Shown: in pieces, positions 5,981 to 16,084 of the stretch
How the letters are laid out: every line of letters begins with the position of its first letter
Position numbering within the stretch: the first letter of the stretch is position 1
Assembly: GCA_003537575.1 (NCBI GenBank)
Contig: DPRS01000028.1
Location: forward strand, 17,693 to 50,356
DNA: 32,664 bases
From: Oxalobacteraceae bacterium
GTDB taxonomy: Bacteria; Pseudomonadota; Gammaproteobacteria; Burkholderiales; Burkholderiaceae_D
Reading direction: 5' to 3'
The notes under the pieces: generated by a model
The model's database searches: none
What the model was told of the DNA's origin: nothing
What the model saw: only the letters and a program-made list of their open reading frames with translations
Position numbers and translations under genes: made by a program

Positions 5981-8074
5981 ATGGCTGAATTAACCCAGGT
6001 TCCCAGCGGCATCGACGAATCCCGCATCGTTACTTTCCCGGACTCTCCCTACCAGCTGTACCAGCCGTTCCCGCCGGCCGGCGACCAGCCGACGGCGATT
6101 GCGCAACTGGTGGAAGGGATCGGAGATGGCTTGTCGTTCCAGACCCTGCTTGGCGTGACCGGTTCGGGCAAGACCTATACGATGGCCAACGTGATTGCCC
6201 GGCTGGGGCGGCCGGCCATCATTTTCGCGCCGAACAAGACGCTGGCGGCGCAGCTCTACAGCGAATTCCGCGATTTTTTTCCGCGCAACGCCGTCGAGTA
6301 TTTCGTCAGTTATTACGATTACTATCAGCCGGAAGCCTATGTGCCGCAGCGCGATCTCTTCATCGAGAAGGATTCGGCGATCAACGAGCACATCGAGCAG
6401 ATGCGCCTGTCCTGCACCAAGTCGCTGATGGAGCGGCGCGACGTGGTGATCGTGGCCACCGTCTCGGCCATCTACGGTATCGGTAACCCCAGCGAATACC
6501 ACCAGATGATCCTGACGCTGCGTTCCAAGGACAAGATTAGCCAGCGCGACGTCATCGCCCGCCTGATCCAGATGCAGTACGCCCGCAACGAGGTGGATTT
6601 CGCCCGCGGCACCTTCCGCGTGCGCGGCGATACCATCGACGTCTTCCCGGCCGAACACGCCGAGCTGGCGCTGCGCATCGAAACCTTCGACGACGAGATC
6701 GACAGCCTGCAGCTGTTCGACCCGCTCACCGGCAAGGTACGGCAGAAGATCCCGCGCTTTACCATCTATCCCGGCTCGCATTACGTCACGCCGCGCTCGA
6801 CCGTGCTGCGGGCGATCGAGTCGATCAAGGAAGAATTGCGCGAGCGCCTGGAATTTTTCCGCAAGCAGGGCAAGCTGGTGGAAGAGCAGCGCCTGGAGCA
6901 GCGCACCCGCTTCGACCTGGAAATGATGGCCGAGATCGGCTTCACCAAGGGCATCGAGAACTATTCGCGCCACCTGTCCGGTGCCAAGCCGGGCGATCCG
7001 CCGCCGACCCTGGTGGATTACCTGCCGCAAGACGCCATCATGTTCCTGGACGAGTCGCATGTCATGCTGGGACAGCTCAACGGCATGTACAACGGTGACC
7101 GCGCGCGCAAGACCAACCTGGTCGATTACGGCTTCCGGCTACCGTCGGCACTGGATAACCGGCCGCTCAAGTTCGAAGAGTTCGAGGCCAAGATGCGGCA
7201 GTCGGTCTTTGTGTCCGCGACGCCGTCCGACTATGAGGGCAAGCATTCCGACCAGGTGGTCGAGCAGGTGGTGCGGCCGACCGGCCTGGTCGATCCGGTC
7301 GTCATCGTGCGCCCGGCCAGCAGCCAGGTCGACGACCTGATGTCGGAAATCACCGAGCGCATCAAGAAGAGCGAGCGCGTGCTGGTGACCACGCTGACCA
7401 AGCGCATGGCCGAGCAGTTGACCGAATTTTTGGGCGAGAACGGCATCAAGGTGCGCTATCTGCACAGCGACATCGACACTGTCGAGCGGGTGGAAATCAT
7501 CCGCGATCTGCGCCTGGGCACCTTCGACGTGCTGGTCGGGATCAACCTCTTGCGTGAGGGCCTGGACATCCCGGAAGTCTCGCTGGTAGCGATCCTCGAC
7601 GCCGACAAGGAAGGCTTCCTGCGTTCCGAGCGCAGCCTGATCCAGACCATCGGCCGCGCCGCCCGCAACCTCAACGGCACCGCGATCCTGTACGGCGACC
7701 GCATGACCGATTCGATGAAGCGCGCCATCGGCGAGACCGAGCGCCGCCGCGCCAAGCAGGTTGCCTTCAACGAGGCCAACGGCATCATCCCGCGCGGCGT
7801 GTCCAAGGAAATCCGCGAGCTGATCGACGGCGTCTACAATCCGCACGAGGCGCGCCTGGAATTGCAGGTGGCCGAGGAGCGCAAGGATTACGAGGCGATG
7901 AGCGAGAAGCAGATCAGCAAGGAAATCAAGCGCCTGGAAAAACTGATGGTGGAACACGCCAAGAACCTCGAGTTTGAACAGGCGGCCAAGGTGCGCGACC
8001 AGCTGCACACCCTGAAGGAAAACCTGTTCGGCGCGCCGGGCGCCGACAATGTCGTGTCGCTGACGGGCAAATAG
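5981..8074 (+). CDS. uvrB: Excinuclease ABC subunit B
   Basis: This is the 697-residue damage-verification helicase of nucleotide excision repair; it is loaded by UvrA and then recruits UvrC. Walker A is GVTGSGKT (58-65). The beta-hairpin region that clamps DNA is visible as VSYYDYYQPEAYVPQRDLF. The DESH box (FLDESH) and helicase motifs V and VI (GINLLREGLDIPE, QTIGRAARN) follow. The C-terminal UVR coiled coil that binds UvrC is at about 655-690. The ATG at 5981 gives the standard length; the frame is open from 5900, but that part is not conserved in the family. I saw no clear LexA box between tyrB and uvrB, so SOS control cannot be claimed from this sequence. Confidence 0.97.
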   Translation: MAELTQVPSGIDESRIVTFPDSPYQLYQPFPPAGDQPTAIAQLVEGIGDGLSFQTLLGVTGSGKTYTMANVIARLGRPAIIFAPNKTLAAQLYSEFRDFFPRNAVEYFVSYYDYYQPEAYVPQRDLFIEKDSAINEHIEQMRLSCTKSLMERRDVVIVATVSAIYGIGNPSEYHQMILTLRSKDKISQRDVIARLIQMQYARNEVDFARGTFRVRGDTIDVFPAEHAELALRIETFDDEIDSLQLFDPLTGKVRQKIPRFTIYPGSHYVTPRSTVLRAIESIKEELRERLEFFRKQGKLVEEQRLEQRTRFDLEMMAEIGFTKGIENYSRHLSGAKPGDPPPTLVDYLPQDAIMFLDESHVMLGQLNGMYNGDRARKTNLVDYGFRLPSALDNRPLKFEEFEAKMRQSVFVSATPSDYEGKHSDQVVEQVVRPTGLVDPVVIVRPASSQVDDLMSEITERIKKSERVLVTTLTKRMAEQLTEFLGENGIKVRYLHSDIDTVERVEIIRDLRLGTFDVLVGINLLREGLDIPEVSLVAILDADKEGFLRSERSLIQTIGRAARNLNGTAILYGDRMTDSMKRAIGETERRRAKQVAFNEANGIIPRGVSKEIRELIDGVYNPHEARLELQVAEERKDYEAMSEKQISKEIKRLEKLMVEHAKNLEFEQAAKVRDQLHTLKENLFGAPGADNVVSLTGK

Positions 8075-8128
8075 CTGCGCGCCGGCTGACTGCGGCTACA
8101 ATCGATGTTTTTGCGCGAGACCCCAGCG

Positions 8129-8947
8129 ATGACCGCCACAGCTACCATAGCCGCCGCCGTGCCGCCGGCCATCCTCGACATGCTCGCTCTTGCCGACGCT
8201 TCCTGGCGCCCGGCCTTGCGCACCGGCCTGGAAGCGCTCGCCGCCGCCCATCCGGCCTACCTGCCGGCGCTGCTCGAGGACGATTACCTGCCCACCGAGG
8301 GCCGGCTGTTCGCCGCCTTTGCCCAGCCCTTGCCGGCGGTGCGCTACATCCTGGTGGGCGAGGGACCTTATCCGCGCCCGGAAAGCGCCACCGGCTTTTG
8401 CTTCATGGATGGCGCGGTGCAGTCACTGTGGTCGGACAGCGGTTTGTCCAAGCAGGTCAACCGCGCCACTTCGCTGCGCAATTTCATGAAGCTGCTGCTG
8501 GTGGCCGATGGCCGCCTGAAACCGGATAATACTTCCGGCGCGGCGCTCGCGCATATCGCGCAGGAAGCCAATGCGCCGGGCTCGGTGCTGATCCAGACCC
8601 GCGAAGAGCTGCAGCAAAACCTCACCAACCGTGGCTTCCTGCTGCTGAACGCGGCATTGGTATTCCGTCCGCACGTGCCGCCGCTCAAGGAAGCCAAGGC
8701 ATGGCAGCCCTTATTGGAAGCCGTGCTGGAAGCGCTGGAACGGCACGCCGCCGCATCGAAGCAGCCGCTGCCGACCCTGGTCCTGTGGGGGAAGATCGCC
8801 GAGCAGCTGAAGTCGGTGCCGGCGCTGCCCGATTTTCCGCAGGCGGTTTCCGAGCATCCGTATAACCTGACGTTCATCCTCAATCCCGTCATGCAAGCCC
8901 TGTTCGGGCCGCTGCATCTGCTGCAAAAGTCAACGGAAAAGCGCATC
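8129..8947 (+). CDS. Uracil-DNA glycosylase-like protein with altered catalytic motifs
   Basis: This protein of about 273 residues matches the layout of family 1 uracil-DNA glycosylase. Motif A is GEGPYP (77-82) where active enzymes have GQDPYH. The segment FLLLNAALVFRP corresponds to LLLN near the uracil pocket. LVLWGKIAEQLK matches the LWG strand, and SEHPYNLTF sits where HPSPLS is expected. The catalytic aspartate and the DNA-binding serine-proline loop are therefore replaced, so normal uracil excision is doubtful. ATG 8129 is preferred because TACAAT at 8096-8101, a likely -10 box, lies just before the alternative ATG 8105, which would leave that start almost leaderless. The stop TGA is at 8948-8950. 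uvrB lies directly upstream on the same strand. Confidence 0.75.
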
Positions 8948-8950
8948 TGA

Positions 8951-9279
8951 TCACTGTCAAACCCGGACCGACCTTTGTGAGTCATCAAGGAATGGTTGGC
9001 ATCCCCCGGTAACAACCTCGTCCTCGCAGCCCTCTAAGCTGTGACGGGAAAATCACGGGCTTGTAAAGATTGCCATCTCTGTAAAGCTTGCAAGGCTGAT
9101 GCGTGTCGTTTTGCCGCTGACGGCGGCATCGGCGCAGGCGCGCAATATCGCTGCAACGCAGCATGCAGGCGCGGTTTCTTGCAGTGCGCAGCAATTGAGT
9201 CTCCGCAACGCGCTCATGATTTTTCTGGTATGGTGATTGCGTATGCATCACCGGGCACCTGATGATCAGGGAGGTGGGG
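8951..9279. other. Intergenic region before the outer-membrane protein gene
   Basis: About 330 bases hold no convincing gene. A GTG-started frame from 9041 contains a cysteine cluster (CKDCHLCKACKADAC), but it has no ribosome-binding site and the rest is unlike a protein. The second half, near 9225-9240, contains TGGTATGGT, which could be an extended -10 element for the downstream gene. No terminator was found for the UDG-like gene. Confidence 0.3.
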
Positions 9280-10227
9280 ATGAATGCGATGCGGCTGACA
9301 GTTCTATCGTGCGGATGTGCCTGTGCTTGTGCGCTACATGCGGCGCAAGCCGAATCTGTCGACGACGCTGCGCAGGGAGGAGTGATCAAAGACCCCGCGC
9401 CGGACACGCTCGCAGATCGCCCGGCCAATGATGATGCTGGCGCGCCACTCCCCGCTGCACCACTCGCTTTTCCTGGCCACGAGCCTGAACCAGCCACGAA
9501 TGGACTGCGCTTGCAGTTCGATTCCGGCGCGATGGAAAACGTCCATCGCATCGTCGGTTTCTGGCCCAGCGTGCACTGGCTCAATTCCCGTAACCGCGGC
9601 AGCAGCATGGCGGCACTGGGCTACACCTGGCGTAACCTCAGGCTCGAAGGCGCGCTGTTCAAGGAGCGTGATGCTGGCCAATCCCGCAACGGCAATACCG
9701 AGTTGCTGCGCCTGGATTCGACCAAGAAACGACTCGCCTACAAATTCGGTCCACACTGGGCGTTTCAGTTGAGCCGCGGCTATATCAACGCGCCCGACCA
9801 GTTCCGGCCAGACCAGAAGAGCCGCCGCCGCACCGCGTCGCTCACTTACCGCAGCACGTTTGATAACAATCCGTGGCACACCACTCTGGCTTACGGATGG
9901 GGCAGGGGCTTGTCTGGTGAAAACAGCAGCGCTTATCTGGTGGATACCGCCCTGCAGATCGGTCCGCAGCATACCTTGTTCGGCCGCATCGAGCGCGCCG
10001 GCCATGATGAATTGTTCCGCGAGGAGGACGGGCCGCGCCAGCGTGTTTACGAAGTCAACAAGATGAGCGTCGGTTACCTCTATGAAGTAAAGACCGATGG
10101 GCCGGCCAGGCTTGATATCGGCGGGGTAGTCAGCCGGCGTTCGATTCCGAAAGAACTTCTGAATTACTACGGAGACAAAACCATTTCCTACACGGTTTTT
10201 TTGCGCTTGCAGATGAAATTCAACTAG
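9280..10227 (+). CDS. Secreted beta-rich protein, probable outer-membrane barrel (copper-locus type)
   Basis: ATG 9280 has AGGGAGG five bases upstream. The 315-residue protein begins with a signal peptide ending near HAAQA, then a 45-residue proline/alanine-rich linker, then about 240 residues of alternating polar and aromatic strands. The order HWLNS, GYTWRNLRLEGALFKER, LLRLDSTKKRLAYKFGPHWA, LSRGYINAPDQF, RRRTASLTYR and TLAYGWGRG resembles the second half of an outer-membrane barrel family seen in copper-resistance loci. In those proteins the sequence runs STHITFG, GYxxxxWKLEGSxFxGREP and RxTASASY. The first half of that family is missing here. It ends in a hydrophobic strand (YTVFLRLQMKFN), typical of outer-membrane barrels. 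No metal-resistance genes are adjacent. Family membership is from memory. Confidence 0.6.
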   Translation: MNAMRLTVLSCGCACACALHAAQAESVDDAAQGGVIKDPAPDTLADRPANDDAGAPLPAAPLAFPGHEPEPATNGLRLQFDSGAMENVHRIVGFWPSVHWLNSRNRGSSMAALGYTWRNLRLEGALFKERDAGQSRNGNTELLRLDSTKKRLAYKFGPHWAFQLSRGYINAPDQFRPDQKSRRRTASLTYRSTFDNNPWHTTLAYGWGRGLSGENSSAYLVDTALQIGPQHTLFGRIERAGHDELFREEDGPRQRVYEVNKMSVGYLYEVKTDGPARLDIGGVVSRRSIPKELLNYYGDKTISYTVFLRLQMKFN

Positions 10228-10243
10228 CGCGACAGCAAGCCGG

Positions 10244-10277
10244 ATGGCCCGATTTGCCCGGCCATTCATCCGTTCTT
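10244..10277 (+). terminator. Possible weak terminator of the outer-membrane protein gene
   Basis: ATGGCC (10244-10249) pairs with GGCCAT (10260-10265), and a T-rich stretch (ttcttatatttttt) follows. The stem is only six base pairs and the T run starts about ten bases later, so this is tentative. Confidence 0.35.
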
Positions 10278-10338
10278 ATATTTTTTCCTATTGGAAATTT
10301 TCCTCGAATCCTTCCCGGGTTCCATGCTCCAGCCATTC

Positions 10339-10367
10339 CTGACGGCTTTAGTCGACTTTGGTATAAT
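10339..10367 (+). promoter_or_regulatory. Promoter of the isc operon
   Basis: CTGACG (10339-10344, four of six to consensus) and a perfect TATAAT (10362-10367) are 17 bases apart. Transcription would begin near 10374, leaving a leader of about 95 bases before iscR. The predicted IscR site overlaps the end of the -10 box. Confidence 0.75.
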
Positions 10368-10390
10368 AACTGAATAAAATACTCAACTAA
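10366..10390 (+). promoter_or_regulatory. Predicted IscR type 1 binding site
   Basis: The 25 bases match 21 positions of the E. coli IscR type 1 consensus as I recall it (ATASYYGACTRWWWYAGTCRRSTAT). They start ATAACTGAATAAAA and end in CTCAACTAA. The site lies on the last bases of TATAAT and across the start of transcription, where [2Fe-2S]-IscR would block RNA polymerase. This fits autorepression of the operon when clusters are plentiful. Confidence 0.7.
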
Positions 10391-10468
10391 TCGGGATATT
10401 CGCTGTCGAAAAGCAATAAAATTCGGTCAGCGGACTCAGGGCACACATGCATTCGAGGTAAACGACAG

Positions 10469-10942
10469 ATGAGATTGACGACCAAAGGACGTTTCGCCGT
10501 CACTGCAATGATCGATCTGGCCTTGCGCCAGGAGAAGGGGCCCGTCACGCTGGCTGCCATCAGCCGGCGCCAGGAGATTTCCCTTTCTTACCTGGAGCAA
10601 TTGTTCGGCAAGCTGCGCCGCCACGAAATCGTCGAGTCGGTGCGTGGGCCCGGAGGCGGCTATAATCTTGCCCGGCGCCCCGAGGATGTGACGGTGGCCG
10701 ACATCATCATCGCGGTCGACGAACCGCTGGACGCGACCCAGTGCGGCGGCAAGGGTAATTGCCACGGCGCCGACCATGACAGCGGCCTGCATTGCATGAC
10801 GCACGATCTGTGGTCGACCCTGAATGCCAAGATGGTTGAATACCTCGATTCGGTTTCCCTGAAGGATTTGGTGGATCAGCAAAGGCAGAAGACTGCTGAC
10901 GAGCGCGTGGTTTCGGTCGTGCGCCCCCACGTTGTGGTTTGA
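10469..10942 (+). CDS. iscR: Fe-S cluster-responsive regulator IscR (Rrf2 family)
   Basis: This 157-residue Rrf2-type winged-helix repressor senses [2Fe-2S] clusters and controls the isc operon. The N-terminus MRLTTKGRFAVTAMIDLAL, the recognition region ISLSYLEQLFGKLR and the wing GPGGGYNL are typical. Cluster ligands are C92, C98 and C109, with H112 (MTH) as the likely fourth. In E. coli the third cysteine and histidine are at 104 and 107, so this protein has a five-residue insertion (ADHDSGLH region) between the second and third cysteines. A GAGG ribosome-binding site lies upstream of ATG 10469. It heads the operon, 14 bases before iscS. Confidence 0.95.
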   Translation: MRLTTKGRFAVTAMIDLALRQEKGPVTLAAISRRQEISLSYLEQLFGKLRRHEIVESVRGPGGGYNLARRPEDVTVADIIIAVDEPLDATQCGGKGNCHGADHDSGLHCMTHDLWSTLNAKMVEYLDSVSLKDLVDQQRQKTADERVVSVVRPHVVV

Positions 10943-10956
10943 TTGGAGTGATAAGA

Positions 10957-12210
10957 ATGAACGCCCCCCTGGAAAAGAGCCTGCTGGATACCCTCAAGGC
11001 GCCGCACTTCCCGATTTACATGGATTATTCGGCGACCACGCCGATCGACCCGCGCGTGGCCGACAAGATGATTCCCTACCTGCGCGAGCAGTTCGGCAAT
11101 CCCGCCTCGCGCAGCCACATGTATGGCTGGACCGCCGAGAAAGCCGTCGAAGAGGCGCGTGAGCAGGTGGGCAAGCTGGTGAACGCCGATTCGCGCGAAA
11201 TCATCTGGACTTCCGGCGCGACCGAGAGCAACAACCTGGCCATCAAGGGCGCCGCGCATTTCTACAAGACCAAGGGCAAGCACATCATCACGGTCAAGAC
11301 CGAGCACAAGGCGGTGCTGGATACCGTGCGTGAACTGGAACGCGAAGGCTTCGAAGCCACCTACCTGCAGCCGCAGGACAATGGCCTGATCACCCTCGAG
11401 CAGCTGGAAGCGGCAATGCGCCCGGACACCATCCTGGTGTCGGTCATGCTGGTGAATAACGAGATCGGCGTGATCCAGCCGATCGACGAAATCGGCGAAC
11501 TGTGCCGCAAGAAGGGCATCATTTTCCACAGCGACGCCGCGCAGGCCACCGGCAAGGTCAAGATCGACCTGGAAAAGACCAAGGTCGACCTGATGTCCTT
11601 TTCCGCGCACAAGACCTATGGCCCGAAAGGCATCGGCGCGCTGTACGTGCGCCGCAAGCCGCGCGTGCGCATCGAGGCGCAGATGCACGGCGGCGGCCAT
11701 GAGCGCGGCCTGCGTTCGGGCACCCTGGCGACCCACCAGATCGTCGGCATGGGCGAAGCCTTCCGCATCGCTCGCGAGGAAATGGACGAGGAACTGACAC
11801 GCATCCGCGCCCTGCGCGACCGCCTGGCCAAGGGCCTGCTGGAGATCGAAGAAGTCTACGTCAACGGCGACATGGAACATCGCGTGCCGCATAACCTCAA
11901 CGTCAGCTTCAATTACGTCGAAGGCGAATCGCTGATCATGGCGATCAAGGATATTGCCGTATCAAGCGGCTCGGCCTGCACCTCGGCCAGCCTGGAGCCG
12001 TCTTACGTGCTGCGCGCGCTGGGCCGCAGCGATGAGCTGGCGCACAGCTCGATCCGCTTCACCATCGGCCGCTTCACCACCGAGGAAGACATCGACTTCA
12101 CGGTGAACCTGCTTAAGGCCAAGGTCGGCAAGCTGCGCGAGCTGTCGCCGCTGTGGGACATGCACAAGGAAGGGATCGATATTAATTCGATCCAGTGGGC
12201 GGCACATTAA
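10957..12210 (+). CDS. iscS: Cysteine desulfurase IscS
   Basis: This 417-residue PLP enzyme removes sulfur from cysteine as a persulfide and passes it to IscU and other acceptors. The PLP lysine is K219 in SFSAHKTYGPKG. The persulfide cysteine is C341 in the mobile loop SSGSACTSASLEPSYVLRALG. The C-terminal tail, where IscU and other partners dock, is complete (DINSIQWAAH). The N-terminus is about a dozen residues longer than E. coli IscS (MNAPLEKSLLDTLK before the conserved PIYMDYSATTP). ATG 10957 has GGAG about nine bases upstream; the frame is open from 10939. Confidence 0.97.
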   Translation: MNAPLEKSLLDTLKAPHFPIYMDYSATTPIDPRVADKMIPYLREQFGNPASRSHMYGWTAEKAVEEAREQVGKLVNADSREIIWTSGATESNNLAIKGAAHFYKTKGKHIITVKTEHKAVLDTVRELEREGFEATYLQPQDNGLITLEQLEAAMRPDTILVSVMLVNNEIGVIQPIDEIGELCRKKGIIFHSDAAQATGKVKIDLEKTKVDLMSFSAHKTYGPKGIGALYVRRKPRVRIEAQMHGGGHERGLRSGTLATHQIVGMGEAFRIAREEMDEELTRIRALRDRLAKGLLEIEEVYVNGDMEHRVPHNLNVSFNYVEGESLIMAIKDIAVSSGSACTSASLEPSYVLRALGRSDELAHSSIRFTIGRFTTEEDIDFTVNLLKAKVGKLRELSPLWDMHKEGIDINSIQWAAH

Positions 12211-12221
12211 GGAGAAATGAA

Positions 12222-12620
12222 ATGGCATATTCGGAAAAGGTCCTCGACCACTATGAAAATCCGCGCAACGTCGGTGCCTTTGAAAAGGGCGACGATTCGG
12301 TGGGCACCGGCATGGTCGGCGCGCCGGCCTGCGGCGACGTCATGAAGCTGCAGATCAAGGTCGGCGAAGACGGCGTGATCCAGGATGCGAAATTCAAGAC
12401 TTACGGCTGCGGTTCGGCGATCGCATCAAGCTCGCTGGTGACCGAGTGGGTCAAGGGCAAGACCCTGGACCAGGCGCTGTCGATCAAGAATACCCAGATC
12501 GCGGAAGAGCTGGCGCTGCCGCCGGTAAAGATCCACTGCTCGATCCTGGCCGAAGACGCCATCAAGGCGGCGGTGCAGGATTACCAGGCCAAGCACGGCG
12601 CGGCCAAGGAAGTGGCGTAA
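12222..12620 (+). CDS. iscU: Fe-S cluster scaffold IscU
   Basis: This 132-residue scaffold is where [2Fe-2S] clusters are built from IscS sulfur and iron. The three ligand cysteines C37, C63 and C106 and the conserved D39 are present. The LPPVK motif (99-103), recognised by HscA during cluster release, is intact and sits just before C106, as in E. coli. AAGGAG lies upstream of ATG 12222, and only 11 bases separate it from the iscS stop, so the two are co-translated at matched levels. Confidence 0.97.
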   Translation: MAYSEKVLDHYENPRNVGAFEKGDDSVGTGMVGAPACGDVMKLQIKVGEDGVIQDAKFKTYGCGSAIASSSLVTEWVKGKTLDQALSIKNTQIAEELALPPVKIHCSILAEDAIKAAVQDYQAKHGAAKEVA

Positions 12621-12700
12621 GCAGGCTGCTGCGTAAGTAAGTTACATAAGCGCTTGAGGGATTTCATGCCCCGGAAAAAAGGGGCGTCGAGGAAAGCAAG

Positions 12701-13024
12701 ATGGCAATTACATTGACAGAAAAGGCAGCCAGGCACGTTTCGCGCTATATCGAGCGGCGCGGCAAGGGTATCGGCCTGCGCTTCGGCGTGCGCACCAGTG
12801 GCTGCTCGGGCCTGGCCTACAAGCTGGAGTACGTGGATGAATGCACCGCCGAAGACCAGGTGTTTGAATCACATGGCGTGAAAGTGTACGTCGATCCGAA
12901 GAGTCTGCCTTATATCGACGGCACCGAGCTCGACTTCGCGCGCGAAGGGCTGAACGAAGGCTTCAAGTTCAACAATCCGAACATGAAAAACGAGTGCGGC
13001 TGCGGGGAAAGTTTCGGCATCTGA
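12701..13024 (+). CDS. iscA: A-type Fe-S carrier IscA
   Basis: This 107-residue A-type carrier receives clusters and delivers them to [4Fe-4S] apoproteins. The three conserved cysteines C35, C99 and C101 (SGCSG and ECGCG) are present, and the length is the family's usual one. A GAGGAAAG ribosome-binding region precedes ATG 12701. The 80-base gap after iscU is longer than others in the operon and contains a short hairpin (GCCCC/GGGGC, 12668-12685), which could affect RNA processing or expression of the distal genes. Confidence 0.96.
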   Translation: MAITLTEKAARHVSRYIERRGKGIGLRFGVRTSGCSGLAYKLEYVDECTAEDQVFESHGVKVYVDPKSLPYIDGTELDFAREGLNEGFKFNNPNMKNECGCGESFGI

Positions 13025-13071
13025 CGTTTTCCGAACGTTGACCGCCCGTCATAACGTTCCCCCGACTGACG

Positions 13072-13103
13072 AAGCCTGTTGAAGTCTGACAGGCTTTTGT
13101 TTT
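13072..13103 (+). terminator. Hairpin with T-rich tail between iscA and hscB
   Basis: AAGCCTGT (13072-13079) and ACAGGCTT (13089-13096) form an 8-bp stem with a nine-base loop. TTGTTTT follows. It looks like a moderate intrinsic terminator inside the isc operon, eight bases before the hscB start, and may lower chaperone and ferredoxin expression relative to iscRSUA. Confidence 0.6.
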
Positions 13104-13111
13104 AAGAAACC

Positions 13112-13627
13112 ATGCAAAACCACTTCGACCTTTTCCATCTGCCGCAGCGCTTCGACATCGACCCCGATGCCCTGGACCGCGCCTACCACGAAGTGCAGAA
13201 CCAGGCGCATCCAGACCGTTTCGCCAATGCCGGCGGCGCTGAAAAGCGCGTGGCCATGCAATGGGCGACGCGCGCCAACGAAGCCTACCAGACCCTGAAG
13301 AACCCGCTGGCGCGCGCCAAATACCTGTGCGAGCTCAACGGCATGGATTTGCAGGTGGAATCCAACACCGCCATGCCGCCAGCCTTCCTGATGCAGCAGA
13401 TGGAATGGCGCGAGCAGCTGGAAGAGGCGCACGCGGCAAAAGACATCGGCGAGCTGGAAAACCTCGAAGGCGAACTGCGCGCCGCGCGCAAGTCCGAGAC
13501 CGCCGCATTGGCGGCCAGTCTCGACGCCGGCGACTATCATGCGGCTGCGCAGGGCGTGCGGCGCATGATGTTTATTGAAAAATTCGAAGAAGAAGTGGCC
13601 AGGGTGTTCGACCTGGTCAGCGAATAG
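13112..13627 (+). CDS. hscB: Co-chaperone HscB (J-domain protein)
   Basis: This 171-residue J-domain co-chaperone delivers IscU to HscA and stimulates its ATPase. The J domain fills residues 1-75, with the HPD motif at H33-P34-D35 and the helix AMQWATRANEAYQTLKNPLARAKYL. The C-terminal three-helix region (about 85-171) binds IscU. It starts right after the hairpin at 13072-13103, which overlaps its expected ribosome-binding region, so expression may depend on how that RNA folds. Confidence 0.96.
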   Translation: MQNHFDLFHLPQRFDIDPDALDRAYHEVQNQAHPDRFANAGGAEKRVAMQWATRANEAYQTLKNPLARAKYLCELNGMDLQVESNTAMPPAFLMQQMEWREQLEEAHAAKDIGELENLEGELRAARKSETAALAASLDAGDYHAAAQGVRRMMFIEKFEEEVARVFDLVSE

Positions 13628-13651
13628 GAACACTGAGGAAATACTGAGTTT

Positions 13652-15523
<1,872 letters not shown>

Positions 15524-15536
15524 TACCGAGGTAGCC

Positions 15537-15875
15537 GTGCCCCAGATCGTTGTTCTTCCCCATGCCACCCTTTGTCCGGAAGGCGCCGTCATCGACGCGC
15601 AAAAGGGCAAGAGCGTGTGCGATACCTTGCTCGAGCACGATATCGAAATCGAGCATGCCTGCGAAAAATCCTGTGCCTGTACCACTTGCCACGTCATCGT
15701 GCGCGAGGGTTTCGATTCGCTCAACGAAGCCGAGGAAAAGGAAGAAGACTTGCTCGACATGGCCTGGGGCCTGGAAGCCGCTTCGCGCCTGTCCTGCCAG
15801 GCGGTGGTCGGCGACGAGGATCTGGTGATCGAAATCCCCAAATACACGATTAACCAGGTTAGCGAAAACCACTAA
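15537..15875 (+). CDS. fdx: Isc-type [2Fe-2S] ferredoxin
   Basis: This 112-residue adrenodoxin-type ferredoxin supplies electrons for cluster assembly. The ligands C42, C48, C51 and C87 have the same spacing as E. coli Fdx, and an extra C46 lies between the first two, as in other Isc ferredoxins. The start is GTG at 15537, supported by GAGGT just upstream and by alignment of MPQIVVLPH with the family; no ATG is suitably placed. Confidence 0.96.
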   Translation: MPQIVVLPHATLCPEGAVIDAQKGKSVCDTLLEHDIEIEHACEKSCACTTCHVIVREGFDSLNEAEEKEEDLLDMAWGLEAASRLSCQAVVGDEDLVIEIPKYTINQVSENH

Positions 15876-15889
15876 ATCGGGAGCGTAAT

Positions 15890-16084
15890 ATGAAATGGAC
15901 CGATATCACCCAGATTGCGGAAGAGTTGCACGACAAGTATCCCGACGTCGATCCGCTGACGGTGCGGTTTACCGATCTGCATAACTGGGTGTGCGACCTG
16001 GACGGCTTCGACGATGATCACAAGCGCTCCGGAGAAAAGATCCTGGAAGCGATTCAGGCCGCCTGGATCGAGGAAGCAAAATAA
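15890..16084 (+). CDS. iscX: Fe-S assembly protein IscX
   Basis: This 64-residue acidic protein (MKWTDITQIAEELHDKYPD) is the IscX/YfhJ family member that ends isc operons. It binds IscS and iron and slows or tunes cluster assembly. The FTDLHNWV and FDDDHKRSGEKILEAIQ segments match the family. It follows fdx by 14 bases and is followed by the operon terminator. Confidence 0.96.
   Translation: MKWTDITQIAEELHDKYPDVDPLTVRFTDLHNWVCDLDGFDDDHKRSGEKILEAIQAAWIEEAK

Noticed and set aside
5990..8008. Long minus-strand frames opposite uvrB
   Set aside because: They are antisense shadows produced by codon bias of uvrB; no motif or start supports them.
9041..9262. Frame with a cysteine cluster resembling a metal-binding protein
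   Set aside because: It needs a GTG start with no ribosome-binding site, runs into the start region of the next gene, and the rest of the translation has no protein-like pattern.
8985..9608. 207-codon minus-strand frame
   Set aside because: It is antisense to the well-supported secreted barrel-like gene and reads as low-quality arginine/serine-rich sequence.
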